A DNA stretch of 64,000 nucleotides, taken from assembly GCF_004137245.1 (NCBI RefSeq), contig NZ_SDWS01000006.1, positions 62,001-126,000 of the forward strand, read 5' to 3'. This document shows, piece after piece, positions 8,522-16,909 of this stretch. The notes under the pieces are model-generated. The model worked only from the letters and a program-made list of their open reading frames with translations. It did not search any database and was not told where the DNA came from. The number at the start of each line of letters is the position of its first letter. Within the stretch, counting starts at the first letter, position 1. Source of the DNA: Nocardioides glacieisoli (GTDB lineage Bacteria > Actinomycetota > Actinomycetes > Propionibacteriales > Nocardioidaceae). Made by a program: the position numbers and the translations under genes.

Positions 8522-10342
8522 TCAGGCGTACATCCCGTCGATCAGCGCCTTGTGGTTGTCCTCCACGACGTTGCGCTTGACCTTCATCGAGGGGGTGAGC
8601 TCACCGGACTCGATGCTGAGGTCGTGGTCGAGCAGCTTCCACTTCTTGATGGTCTCCCAGCGGTTGAGCCGGCCGTTGAGCTCGTCGACGTAGTCGCTGA
8701 CCATCTTGTGCACCTCGTCGCTCTGGACGACCTCGGTGTAGGACTTGCCCTCCATGCCGTTCTCGGCGGCCCAGCCGGCCATCGCGTCGGGGTCGAGCGT
8801 GATGAGCGCGACGACGTAGTTGCGCTCGCTGCCGAAGACCATGAACTGGCCGGCGTAGGGGCAGATCGCCTTGAACTTCGACTCGATCGCCGGGGGGGCG
8901 ATGTACTTGCCGCCGGAGGTCTTGAAGAGCTCCTTGATGCGACCGGTGATCGTGAGGTAGCCGTCGGCGTCCAGCGAGCCCTTGTCTCCGGTGTGCAGCC
9001 AGCCGTCGGAGGTCAGCGTCTTGGCCGTCTCCTCGGGCAGGTTGTGGTAGCCCTCCATGACGTGCGGGCCGCGGAGCATGACCTCGTCGCCCTCACCGAT
9101 CTTGACCTCGGCGCCGGGAAGCGCCGGTCCGACGGTGCCGATGCGGTTGCGGTCGGGGTGGTTGACCGTGGCGCCCGCGGAGTTCTCCGTCATGCCGTAG
9201 CCCTCGAGGATCACGATGCCGGCGGCGTTGAACCACTCGGCGATCTCCCGGTTGAGGGCGGCGGAGCCGGAGATGAAGAAGCGCACCCGTCCCCCGAAGC
9301 GCTCGCGCACCTTGCTGAAGACGAGCTTGTCGAAGAGGCCGTGCTGGAGCTTGAGCGGCAGCGGCACCGACTTGCCCTCGCGCTTGAGCCGGTCGACCTC
9401 GAGGCCGACCGCGAACGCCTTGTGGAAGATCTTCTCCTTGGCGCCACCCTCGGCCGCCTGCATGGTCTGGATCCGGCCGTAGGCCTTCTCGAAGATGCGC
9501 GGCGCGGCACCCATGAACGTCGGCTTCACCGCGGCGCAGTTGTCGACGATCTTCTCGACGCGACCGTCGACGGCGGACGCGAAGCCGCAGGCGAGCTGGG
9601 TCGAGAGGAGCACCTTGCCGAACGAGTGGGCCATCGGCAGCCACAGGAACTGCAGGTCGGACTCGTCGAGGATCTTCTGGGCCTTGATGGCCTCGCCCTC
9701 GTAGACCCACGACTTGTGGCGCAGGCGGACGCCCTTGGGGCGGCCGGTGGTGCCGGAGGTGTAGATCAGGGTCGCGAGCTGGTCGGGTGTGACCGCCTCC
9801 GACGCCGCCTTGACGACGTTCGGCTCCTCGGCGAGCTTCGCCGCACCGAGCTCGGCCAGGTCGTCGAGCGTGATGACCCAGTCGCCGTCACCCTTGCCGT
9901 CGAAGGTGACGACCTTGGAGATGTGCGGCAGCTCGGCGCGGTGGTCGGTGAGCTTCTTGATCTGGTCGTCGTCCTCGGCGAAGACCACCCGGCTCTCCGA
10001 GTCGCCGAGGATGTAGGCCACGTCCTCGGCGTTGGTGCTCGGGTAGACGGTCGTGGTGGCGCCCGCGGCGCACATCACCGCGAGGTCGGCCAGGATCCAC
10101 TCGTAGCGCGTGCCGGAGGCGATCCCGACGCGCTGCTCGGGCTCGATGCCCAGCGCGATCAGGCCTGCGGCGAGTGCCTCGACCTTGTCGCCGACCTGCT
10201 TCCAGGTGACGGACTCCCATGCCTCCCCACGCGGGAAGCGGAAGGCCTCGGCGTCCGGCGTCTTGGCGACGCGGTCGAAGAACTGGACGGCCACGTTGGC
10301 CGGCATCGTGTCGAGGAAGGCCGTGTCGATTGTGGTCGGCAT
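8522..10342 (-). CDS. Long-chain fatty acid-CoA ligase (AMP-binding, FadD15-like)
   Basis: The 606-residue enzyme of the ANL superfamily activates a fatty acid with ATP to the acyl-AMP and then to acyl-CoA. Motifs are the P-loop-like IYTSGTTGRPKGV near residue 195, EGYGMTENSAGATVNHP, GWLHTGDKGSLDADGYLTITGR and LFKTSGGKYIAP with the C-terminal lysine region. The order and length fit FadD15-type long-chain ligases of actinobacteria. It stands alone behind a 160-bp upstream gap with a possible operator, and is closed by a strong hairpin. Chain-length preference cannot be read. It could feed the enoyl-CoA hydratase and electron-transfer flavoprotein encoded further along. Confidence 0.88.
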   Translation of the reverse strand: MPTTIDTAFLDTMPANVAVQFFDRVAKTPDAEAFRFPRGEAWESVTWKQVGDKVEALAAGLIALGIEPEQRVGIASGTRYEWILADLAVMCAAGATTTVYPSTNAEDVAYILGDSESRVVFAEDDDQIKKLTDHRAELPHISKVVTFDGKGDGDWVITLDDLAELGAAKLAEEPNVVKAASEAVTPDQLATLIYTSGTTGRPKGVRLRHKSWVYEGEAIKAQKILDESDLQFLWLPMAHSFGKVLLSTQLACGFASAVDGRVEKIVDNCAAVKPTFMGAAPRIFEKAYGRIQTMQAAEGGAKEKIFHKAFAVGLEVDRLKREGKSVPLPLKLQHGLFDKLVFSKVRERFGGRVRFFISGSAALNREIAEWFNAAGIVILEGYGMTENSAGATVNHPDRNRIGTVGPALPGAEVKIGEGDEVMLRGPHVMEGYHNLPEETAKTLTSDGWLHTGDKGSLDADGYLTITGRIKELFKTSGGKYIAPPAIESKFKAICPYAGQFMVFGSERNYVVALITLDPDAMAGWAAENGMEGKSYTEVVQSDEVHKMVSDYVDELNGRLNRWETIKKWKLLDHDLSIESGELTPSMKVKRNVVEDNHKALIDGMYA

Positions 10343-10413
10343 CTGTTACCTACTCATTCGTCGGAGCGTGGCGCGACAGCGACACACAGCGGGGGCGTAC
10401 TGCTGACTTGGCT

Positions 10414-10436
10414 GTAACCTAGATCACTAGCGTTAC
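10414..10436. promoter_or_regulatory. Interrupted palindrome upstream of the acyl-CoA ligase gene
   Basis: GTAAC at 10414-10418 and GTTAC at 10432-10436 enclose CTAG...CTAG. The two halves are palindromic apart from a 1-base shift. Position 72-94 bp upstream of the ligase start and the size fit a dimeric repressor site, for example a TetR-type fatty-acid regulator. No regulator gene is adjacent. Confidence 0.4.
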
Positions 10437-10504
10437 CGGGTGGTAGCAATCGCCGCCAATTGGCTCGAAACACGTCGAAGGTTGCGACTTTCGGCCCAGC
10501 CGAC

Positions 10505-11437
10505 CTAGTCCTGCACGGCCTTGGTGATCGCGATGCACTTCGTGATCCAGTCGCGCTCGTCGGCGTCCAGCGGGCGGTCCGCGCGCCTGGCGTCCTGCAC
10601 CGACCAGCCGGCGTTGACGACCATCCGTACGACGACCCAGTCCCGCGCCCGGTCCTCGTCGAGGCCGGCCGCGTCGAGCAGCGCGTGGAAGCGGCGCCTC
10701 AGCCCGTCCCGCACCGAGCCGACCGCGCCGGGGCCACTGAGCTCGTCCATCCGGTTCCAGAGCATCGGCGCCGGCTCGTAGTGGGCATCGCCCGCCATCG
10801 GCTTGGGATCGATGGCCAGCCACTCCCCTGCTGCGTCGGCCATCACGTTGGCGTAGTGCAGGTCGCCGTGCACCACCACCGACGGTCCGGGGTCGGCCAG
10901 CAGGTCGGACCCGAGGCCCAGCGCCTGCTCGACGTAGCGTCGCGGGATCGGGATGTCGCGGCCCAGCTCGTCGAGCTCGCGCAGCCACCGTTCGACGTAC
11001 GACGCGACGGTGGCCAGCTGCGGGAGCGCCGGGAGGTGGAGACGGGGGTAGAGCGAGCCGACGACCTCGCAGGCCTCGACGTCCCACGCGTCGCCGAGGT
11101 CGGGCCCGGGCAGCCAGTCGAGGAGCAGGGCGCGGCGATGCGGGTCCGAGCGCCGCAGTCGCACGGCACCGCGCCCACCCCAGTGCTGGAGCGCCAGGCC
11201 CTCGTGCAGCGACTCGTCGTCGCCGTCGAAGGTGACCTTGAGACCACCCGGCACCCCGTCGGCGTCCACCACCGGGACGACCAGCGAGCAGTACCCGTGC
11301 AGTGCGTCGGCAACGGCCGTCAGCCGCCAGTCGGCGAGCAGGTCGTCGGCCAGGCGCGGGAGCCCGTGCAGCCAGCGCGCCCAGTCCTCGCCGAGGGCCT
11401 GCTGGGCGAGGAGGCCCGGAGGGATGGTGACAGGCAC
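10505..11437 (-). CDS. APH(6)-family aminoglycoside/hydroxyurea phosphotransferase-like kinase
   Basis: The 310 residues resemble the streptomycin 6-kinase/hydroxyurea kinase family (APH_6_hur). The catalytic loop HGDLHYANV is at 190-198 and the metal-binding AIDPKP has its Asp at 210. Family members transfer the gamma-phosphate of ATP to streptomycin or hydroxyurea; many chromosomal homologues have no shown resistance role. The GTG start at 11437 is 6 nt downstream of a TAGGGT box (11449-11444), giving a leaderless transcript. It is divergent from the XdhC-like gene and shares overlapping promoter DNA with it. Actual substrate unknown. Confidence 0.82.
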   Translation of the reverse strand: MPVTIPPGLLAQQALGEDWARWLHGLPRLADDLLADWRLTAVADALHGYCSLVVPVVDADGVPGGLKVTFDGDDESLHEGLALQHWGGRGAVRLRRSDPHRRALLLDWLPGPDLGDAWDVEACEVVGSLYPRLHLPALPQLATVASYVERWLRELDELGRDIPIPRRYVEQALGLGSDLLADPGPSVVVHGDLHYANVMADAAGEWLAIDPKPMAGDAHYEPAPMLWNRMDELSGPGAVGSVRDGLRRRFHALLDAAGLDEDRARDWVVVRMVVNAGWSVQDARRADRPLDADERDWITKCIAITKAVQD

Positions 11438-11443
11438 GCCCTG

Positions 11444-11453
11444 ACCCTAGGCT
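11444..11453. promoter_or_regulatory. Overlapping back-to-back -10 boxes (divergent leaderless promoter)
   Basis: On the minus strand TAGGGT occupies 11449-11444, 6 nt before the GTG of the APH(6)-like gene. On the plus strand TAGGCT occupies 11448-11453, 7 nt before the ATG of the XdhC-like gene. The two boxes share the palindromic core CCTAGG, so one symmetric site could fire both ways. Confidence 0.65.
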
Positions 11454-11460
11454 GGCACGC

Positions 11461-11913
11461 ATGACGGAACGTCAGCAGGCGTGGATCCCCGAGCCGGTGC
11501 AGCGGGGGCGGGTGCTGGTCCTCAGTGACAACCCCATCGCCCGGTGCATCGCCGCCATCGCCTCGACCGTCGGGCGCACCGTCCTGGTCGAGTCGGCCGA
11601 CGACGGCGGCCCGGGGCTGCACGTCCAGCAGGGCGACGCCGTCGTCCTCTGCGACCACGACGCCCCGGACGCGCCGGCGGTGCTCAGGGCCGCCCTGGCC
11701 TCGGAGGCGGTCTACGTCGCGATGATGGCGAGCCGGTCCCGTGCGGCCGGCCTGGTCGAGGAGCTCGTGGCCGAGGGCGTCGACGTCAGCACGCTGCACG
11801 TGCCGGCCGGCCTCGACCTCGGCGGCAAGGCCCCGGGCGAGATCGCGCTGTCGGTGGTCGCCGAGATCGTCGCCGAGTCCTACGGCCGCTCCGGCGGCGC
11901 GATGCGCGGCTGA
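11461..11913 (+). CDS. XdhC-like Rossmann-domain protein (C-terminal domain only)
   Basis: The 150 residues correspond to the C-terminal NAD(P)-binding-like domain of XdhC: a beta-strand start RVLVLSDNPIARCIAAIA, then AVYVAMMASRSRAAGLVEEL and LHVPAGLDLGGKAPGEIALSVVAEIV split across the last 70 residues. XdhC proteins (about 300-350 residues) help insert sulfurated molybdenum cofactor into xanthine-dehydrogenase-type enzymes. The N-terminal XdhC domain is absent here, so this is a short stand-alone member. No molybdoenzyme genes are nearby. Start ATG 11461 is 7 nt from its -10 box. Confidence 0.75.
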   Translation: MTERQQAWIPEPVQRGRVLVLSDNPIARCIAAIASTVGRTVLVESADDGGPGLHVQQGDAVVLCDHDAPDAPAVLRAALASEAVYVAMMASRSRAAGLVEELVAEGVDVSTLHVPAGLDLGGKAPGEIALSVVAEIVAESYGRSGGAMRG

Positions 11914-11925
11914 CCCGCTCTCCGC

Positions 11926-12393
11926 TCAGCCGGCGAGCAGTGCCTTCTCGACCTCCTCGAGGGCCTGACGCGCGTAGCCCTGCCACATACGGCCCAACGC
12001 CGGCATCACCAGGACGCCGGCCCGTGTCGGTTCGAGGATCCACTGCCAGGACACCTCGACCCCGTTCCCGGCCGGGGCGAACGACCACAGGCCCTGCGCC
12101 GCGACGACGAGCGGCTTCAACGGACCGGTGACCGGGGTGATGTCGTAGCCGAAGCTGGCGCCGGGCGTGACGCTCGTCAGGGTCTCGCGCATGGTGCCGC
12201 GGTCGGCCAGGACGATCGTGCGGGTCTGGCCCACCGTCCCCCACTCGCCGTCCTGGTCGCGGACCTCCTTGATCGGCGGCAGCGCCAGGTAGCGACGACT
12301 GAAGACCATCGGCAGGGGCATCGGCAGCACGGCGGCGTACGCCTCACCGACGGGGACGGGGATGCTGCGGCTCGCGCGCAGGGTGAGGGCCAT
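11926..12393 (-). CDS. SRPBCC-fold (polyketide cyclase/START-like) protein
   Basis: The 155 residues show the SRPBCC pattern: an N-terminal strand (LTLRASRSIPVPVGEAYAAV), a long beta-rich middle and a C-terminal helix (YARQALEEVEKALLAG) that would close a hydrophobic pocket. Such proteins bind lipids or small hydrophobic ligands. Substrate and role unknown. ATG 12393 with GGGGA before it is preferred over the upstream in-frame TTG at 12405. It converges on the XdhC-like gene with 12 nt between the two stops, and is divergent from the HTH_42 gene. Confidence 0.72.
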   Translation of the reverse strand: MALTLRASRSIPVPVGEAYAAVLPMPLPMVFSRRYLALPPIKEVRDQDGEWGTVGQTRTIVLADRGTMRETLTSVTPGASFGYDITPVTGPLKPLVVAAQGLWSFAPAGNGVEVSWQWILEPTRAGVLVMPALGRMWQGYARQALEEVEKALLAG

Positions 12394-12454
12394 GTCCCCA
12401 GTCAACCGCTACCGGGGGTGTCCCCACCATCCTCGTGCCACTAGCGTGCAGCGG

Positions 12455-13546
12455 GTGGTGCTCTCGTGGGACGACCTGGCCGGGCGGGCCCTGGGGAGGC
12501 AGTTCCCGGAGGCGGTACTCGACGTCACGGCCGCGGTCGGCGCCGTCGGCCCCATGCAGACCCAGACCGCGCGCTCGGCGTTCCTCGGCCTGGCCGCCCG
12601 CTTCCCCGGCACGACCCATGCGCAGGTCACCGAGGCGTACGCCGCCGGGGCGATCGTGCGCGGCAGCACGATCCGCGGCACCGTCCACACCGCGAGCCCG
12701 GAGCACTACAGCGTGCTGGCCGAGGCCACCCGCGTCGGGCAGCACCCGCGCTGGGCGCGGGTGCTCGGCATCACCGACGACCAGATCGCCGACCTGTGGG
12801 ACTCGATGGAGGACCACGCCCGTGAGTGGCGCACGCCCGAGGAGCTGCGGCTGCACCTCGTCGCGTGGCTCGGCGAGCACTCCCCCGCGACCCAGGACGC
12901 GGCGGAGACCGCACCCGGCCGCTACCTCGCCTTCGGCCACGGCGGGCTCGTCCGGCGCCCGGCGTCGGGCGAGAAGTGGGAGGGGCAGGGCAAGCCGCTC
13001 TACGCCACCTTCGACCGCACGCGAACGGCCACGATGGCCGACGTGGTCCGCCTCCACCTGGCCAGCCACGGACCGTCGTCGCGCCAGGACGTCGCCTGGT
13101 GGTCGGGAGTGCCGCTGCGCGTCGTCGAGGAGGCCCTCGACGGCCTCGACCTCGTCGAGGAGGACGGACCCGAGGGGCGCGCGTACGTCGACCTGCCCGG
13201 CGCGCCGCCGCCGCGGGACCTCCCCGGCGTACGCCTGCTGCCGGAGTTCGACGCGCTGCTGTGCGGCTACGACTCCAAGGCGCGCGACCGCTTCGCGACG
13301 CCCGAGCACCACCGCCGGCTGTGGAACGAGACCAACGGGATGCTGCTGCCGCCGATGCTCGTCGACGGGCGGATCACCGGCTACTGGCGGGCCGCCGGCA
13401 CCGCACGCACGCGACCGCTCGACGTCACCTGGTTCTCCCGCACCCGCCGGCCCCGCAAGGACGAGCTCGACGAGCCCGTAGCCGCGCTCGAGGCCGTCCT
13501 CGGCATCACCGTCTCGTCGGTGACGATCACCCGCGAGCTGGTGTAG
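12455..13546 (+). CDS. Winged-helix HTH_42 protein, AlkZ-like DNA glycosylase candidate
   Basis: The 363 residues belong to the winged-helix DNA-binding family HTH_42 (formerly DUF1006), which includes the interstrand-crosslink glycosylases AlkZ and AlkX/YcaQ. The N-terminal MQTQ places Q35 and Q37 where AlkZ has its catalytic Q-x-Q pair. IRGTVHTASPEHY and a C-terminal LLPEFDALLCGYDSKARD, then WFSRTRRPRKDEL, fit the family. If active it would remove bulky alkyl adducts or unhook crosslinks. Start GTG 12455 is chosen because TAGCGT (12442-12447) lies 7 nt before it; an in-frame GTG at 12446 is also possible. The 3' end overlaps the convergent esterase gene by 20 nt. Confidence 0.75.
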   Translation: MVLSWDDLAGRALGRQFPEAVLDVTAAVGAVGPMQTQTARSAFLGLAARFPGTTHAQVTEAYAAGAIVRGSTIRGTVHTASPEHYSVLAEATRVGQHPRWARVLGITDDQIADLWDSMEDHAREWRTPEELRLHLVAWLGEHSPATQDAAETAPGRYLAFGHGGLVRRPASGEKWEGQGKPLYATFDRTRTATMADVVRLHLASHGPSSRQDVAWWSGVPLRVVEEALDGLDLVEEDGPEGRAYVDLPGAPPPRDLPGVRLLPEFDALLCGYDSKARDRFATPEHHRRLWNETNGMLLPPMLVDGRITGYWRAAGTARTRPLDVTWFSRTRRPRKDELDEPVAALEAVLGITVSSVTITRELV

Positions 13547-14381
13547 TCGCGCGGATCTCGGCGGCGACCATCGCCATCGTCGTGCGGGCCCGGACCGGGT
13601 CCTCGGTGAGGAAGTAGTGGTCGACGCCGGGGGTCACGTCGTGGACCACGCGCACGCCCGCGGCGCGCAGGCGGTCGGCGTACGCATCGCCCTCCGCCCG
13701 CAGGACGTCGCGCTCCGCCGTGAGCACCACCGCCGGCGGCAGACCGTTGAGGTCCGGCGCGAGCAGCGGCGAGGCGTACGGCTCGAGGCGGGTCGCCGGG
13801 TCGGGGAGGTAGACCCGGCGCACCAGCCGGCGCAGCGCGGGCGAGATCATCCCGGGGTCGCCGTCGCGCGGCTCGGCCGACAGGTCGAGGGCCGGGATGC
13901 CGAGCACCTGCAGCGTCGGTGCGAACGACCCGGAGTCGCGCGCCTGCAGCGCCACCGAGGCAGCCAGTCCGCCGCCCGAGCTGAAGCCGCCCACCGAGAC
14001 GGGCGTGCCGTCGGCGGCCAGCGCCGCCGCGACGTCGTGCGCCTGGTGCTGCGCGACGGGGTAGGTCACGCGCGGCGCGACCTCGAAGTCGACGTTGGCC
14101 ACCACCACGCCGGCCGTCGCGGCGACGTAGCGGCACCACCAGTCGTCCATGGCCGGGTGGCGCATCAGGAACGCGCCCCCGTGGAGGTGCACGTGGACCG
14201 GGAGCGGGCCGGGCGCCGGACGGTAGAGGAAGACCGTGACCCTGCCGTGCCGCGTGGGCACCCGGATCCGCTCGGGCGCCGGCAGCTCGCGGCCGGCGAA
14301 CCCGAGGTCGTCGCCGTACGACACCGTGAAGCGCGCGGTGGCACGCATCAGCTCCACCCGCAGCCGGTCGTCGAGGCGCAT
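13527..14381 (-). CDS. Alpha/beta hydrolase, HSL-type esterase/lipase
   Basis: The 284 residues have the hormone-sensitive-lipase layout: the oxyanion motif HGGAF starting at H67, the nucleophile elbow GFSSG with Ser134, an acid region LTAERDVLRAEGDAYADRL, and a histidine in VDHYF near residue 265. These enzymes hydrolyse short acyl esters, usually in the cytoplasm. No signal peptide is present. It lies alone between the HTH_42 gene, which it overlaps at the 3' ends, and the hutD-lepA pair. Substrate cannot be predicted. Confidence 0.85.
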   Translation of the reverse strand: MRLDDRLRVELMRATARFTVSYGDDLGFAGRELPAPERIRVPTRHGRVTVFLYRPAPGPLPVHVHLHGGAFLMRHPAMDDWWCRYVAATAGVVVANVDFEVAPRVTYPVAQHQAHDVAAALAADGTPVSVGGFSSGGGLAASVALQARDSGSFAPTLQVLGIPALDLSAEPRDGDPGMISPALRRLVRRVYLPDPATRLEPYASPLLAPDLNGLPPAVVLTAERDVLRAEGDAYADRLRAAGVRVVHDVTPGVDHYFLTEDPVRARTTMAMVAAEIRATTPARG

Positions 14382-14427
14382 GCCGGTGCTTCGCTGCCGC
14401 CGCGGCAGCGGATGGGTCAGGGACAGG

Positions 14428-14919
14428 TCAGGCGCGCTCGAGCGTGACCACGGCGACCGTGCAGCGCCCGACCACCTCGCCAGGCCCCTGCAGCAGGCAG
14501 CCCGCCTGCTCGCCCGTGAGGACGTACGACGCCTGGTCGGTGGCGAGCGGCAGCGCCGAGCCGCGGCCGAGCTCGAGGACCGTCACGAAGGGCCGCACGA
14601 CCGCCGGGTCGACGACGACGTTGAGCGCCTGCACCGGCCCCTCGGGCACCGATGCGACGACTCTGGCGTCACCGGAGAAGGCGAAGGGTCGCTGCGGCTC
14701 GACGACGTGGGGCTCGCCCTCGACGTCGAGGTCGAGCACCGGGCCGTCGACGACCGTGAGCACGCGGTGCCGGCCGGCAAAGACGGAGAAGGGACCGTCC
14801 GAGCCGATGTCGGTCAGGCTGATCCGCCACGAGCCGTCGTCGGCGCGCGCGAGCTCCCGCGTCGTGCCGCCGCCGTTGGCCCAGGGCTCCGCACGCACGT
14901 CGGCGGCGCGGACGATCAC
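14428..14919 (-). CDS. HutD/Ves family protein
   Basis: The 163 residues match the HutD family: [12 protein letters not shown] near the start, then [29 protein letters not shown] and [10 protein letters not shown]. The fold is a bicupin. HutD often accompanies histidine-utilisation genes, but its reaction is not settled. Here there are no hut genes. The GTG start at 14919 overlaps the lepA stop by 4 nt (GTGA), so it is translationally coupled to lepA. The frame is open further upstream within lepA, but only the shorter version matches the family. Confidence 0.82.
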   Translation of the reverse strand: MIVRAADVRAEPWANGGGTTRELARADDGSWRISLTDIGSDGPFSVFAGRHRVLTVVDGPVLDLDVEGEPHVVEPQRPFAFSGDARVVASVPEGPVQALNVVVDPAVVRPFVTVLELGRGSALPLATDQASYVLTGEQAGCLLQGPGEVVGRCTVAVVTLERA

Positions 14920-16790
14920 TTCTTTCCGGACTTCTCCGCCGGCTGCGTGGTCGCGAGCGCGGCGACGAACGCCTCCGGCGGGACCTCGACGGAGCCGATG
15001 TTCTTCATCCGCTTCTTGCCGGCCTTCTGCTTCTCGAGCAGCTTGCGCTTGCGGCTGATGTCGCCGCCGTAGCACTTGGCCAGGACGTCCTTGCGGATCG
15101 CGCGGATCGTCTCGCGGGCGATCACGCGCGCACCGATGGCGGCCTGGATCGGCACCTCGAACTGCTGGCGCGGGATGAGGTCCTTGAGCTTGCCGGCCAT
15201 CATCACGCCGTAGGAGTAGGCGGCGTCCTTGTGCACGATCGCGCTGAACGCGTCGACCGGCTCGCCCTGGAGCAGGATGTCGACCTTGACCAGGTCGGCG
15301 GCCTGCTCGCCCGAGCGCTCGTAGTCGAGCGAGGCGTAGCCCTTGGTGCGCGACTTCAGCTGGTCGAAGAAGTCGAAGACGATCTCGCCCATCGGCAGCG
15401 TGTAGCGCATCTCGACTCGGTCCTCGGAGAGGTAGTCCATCCCCTTCAGGTTGCCCCGCTTGAGCTGGCAGAGCTCCATGATCGTGCCGATGTAGTCGGA
15501 CGGGGCGAGGATCGTCGCCTTCACGACCGGCTCGCGCACCTCGGCGACCTTGCCGTCGGGGTACTCGCTCGGGTTGGTCACGACGTGCTCGGTGCCGTCG
15601 TCCATGACGACTCCGTAGACCACGTTGGGCGCGGTCGAGATCAGGTCGAGGTTGAACTCGCGTTCGAGGCGGTCGCGGGTGATCTCCATGTGGAGCAGGC
15701 CGAGGAAGCCGCAGCGGAAGCCGAAGCCGAGTGCGCTGGACGTCTCGGGCTCGTAGGTCAGGGCGGCGTCGTTGAGCTGGAGCTTCTCCAGGGCGTCGCG
15801 GAGCGTCGGGTAGTCGTCGCCGTCGATCGGGTAGAGCCCGGCGTAGACCATCGGGTTGGGGTGCTTGTAGCCGCCGAGCGGCTCCGTCGCGCCGTGGTGC
15901 TGCGAGGTGACGGTGTCGCCGACCCGCGACTGGCGGACGTCCTTCACCCCGGTGATGAGGTAGCCGACCTCGCCGACACCGATCTCCATCGCCTTCACCG
16001 GCTCCGGGCTGATCACGCCGACCTCGAGCATCTCGTGCACCGAGTTGGTCGACATCATCTTGATCCGGTCACGGTGGCTGAGCTTGCCGTCGATCACGCG
16101 GACGTAGGTGACGACGCCGCGGTAGGTGTCGTAGACCGAGTCGAAGATGAGGGCCCGCGGGGGCTTGTCGGCGTCGCCGACGGGCGGCGGGGTCTGCTTA
16201 ACGATCTCGTTGAGCAGCGTCTCCACGCCGACGCCGGTCTTGGCGCTCGTGAGGAGGACATCCTCGGGCTCGCAGCCGACCAGGCCGGCGAGCTCGGCGG
16301 CGTACTTCTCCACGTTGGCGCTCGGCAGGTCGATCTTGTTGAGCACCGGGATGATGTGGAGGTCGGCGCCCATGGCGAGGTAGAGGTTGGCGAGGGTCTG
16401 TGCCTCGATGCCCTGCGCGGCGTCGACCAGCAGCACGGCGGCCTCGCACGCCTCGAGGCTGCGCGACACCTCGTAGGTGAAGTCGACGTGGCCGGGGGTG
16501 TCGATCATGTTGAGGACGTACATCCCGGCCTCGGCGCCCTCGGCGTTGTCCGCCGGGACGGTCCACGGGAGGCGCACGGCCTGGCTCTTGATCGTGATGC
16601 CGCGCTCGCGCTCGATGTCCATCCGGTCGAGGTACTGCGCGCGCGACGACCGCTCGTCGACGACGCCGGTGAGCTGGAGCATGCGGTCAGCCAGCGTCGA
16701 CTTGCCGTGGTCGATGTGCGCGATGATGCAGAAGTTGCGGATGATCGACGGGTCGGTCGAGCCAGGCTGCGGCGCGTTCTTGAGGCTCAC
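14916..16790 (-). CDS. lepA: Elongation factor 4 (LepA) GTPase
   Basis: LepA/EF4 is a ribosome-associated translational GTPase involved in initiation and back-translocation. The 624 residues carry the G1 loop AHIDHGKST (24-32), IDTPGHVDF (G3), NKIDLP (G4) and the LepA-specific C-terminal domain ending in [17 protein letters not shown]. Length is as expected for actinobacteria. It is followed by the coupled hutD-like gene. The 119 bp upstream separates it from the divergent EamA transporter. Confidence 0.97.
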   Translation of the reverse strand: MSLKNAPQPGSTDPSIIRNFCIIAHIDHGKSTLADRMLQLTGVVDERSSRAQYLDRMDIERERGITIKSQAVRLPWTVPADNAEGAEAGMYVLNMIDTPGHVDFTYEVSRSLEACEAAVLLVDAAQGIEAQTLANLYLAMGADLHIIPVLNKIDLPSANVEKYAAELAGLVGCEPEDVLLTSAKTGVGVETLLNEIVKQTPPPVGDADKPPRALIFDSVYDTYRGVVTYVRVIDGKLSHRDRIKMMSTNSVHEMLEVGVISPEPVKAMEIGVGEVGYLITGVKDVRQSRVGDTVTSQHHGATEPLGGYKHPNPMVYAGLYPIDGDDYPTLRDALEKLQLNDAALTYEPETSSALGFGFRCGFLGLLHMEITRDRLEREFNLDLISTAPNVVYGVVMDDGTEHVVTNPSEYPDGKVAEVREPVVKATILAPSDYIGTIMELCQLKRGNLKGMDYLSEDRVEMRYTLPMGEIVFDFFDQLKSRTKGYASLDYERSGEQAADLVKVDILLQGEPVDAFSAIVHKDAAYSYGVMMAGKLKDLIPRQQFEVPIQAAIGARVIARETIRAIRKDVLAKCYGGDISRKRKLLEKQKAGKKRMKNIGSVEVPPEAFVAALATTQPAEKSGKK

Positions 16791-16909
16791 GGACTGCTTT
16801 CAGCTGTACGGCGGCGGGGTCTCGGCATTCTCCCACGCGGGTCGTGGCTCACCGAACCGGCGACGGCGCCGCCGGTCGGTCGCTCGTGGCCGGACGCTAG
16901 CGTGCAGCG

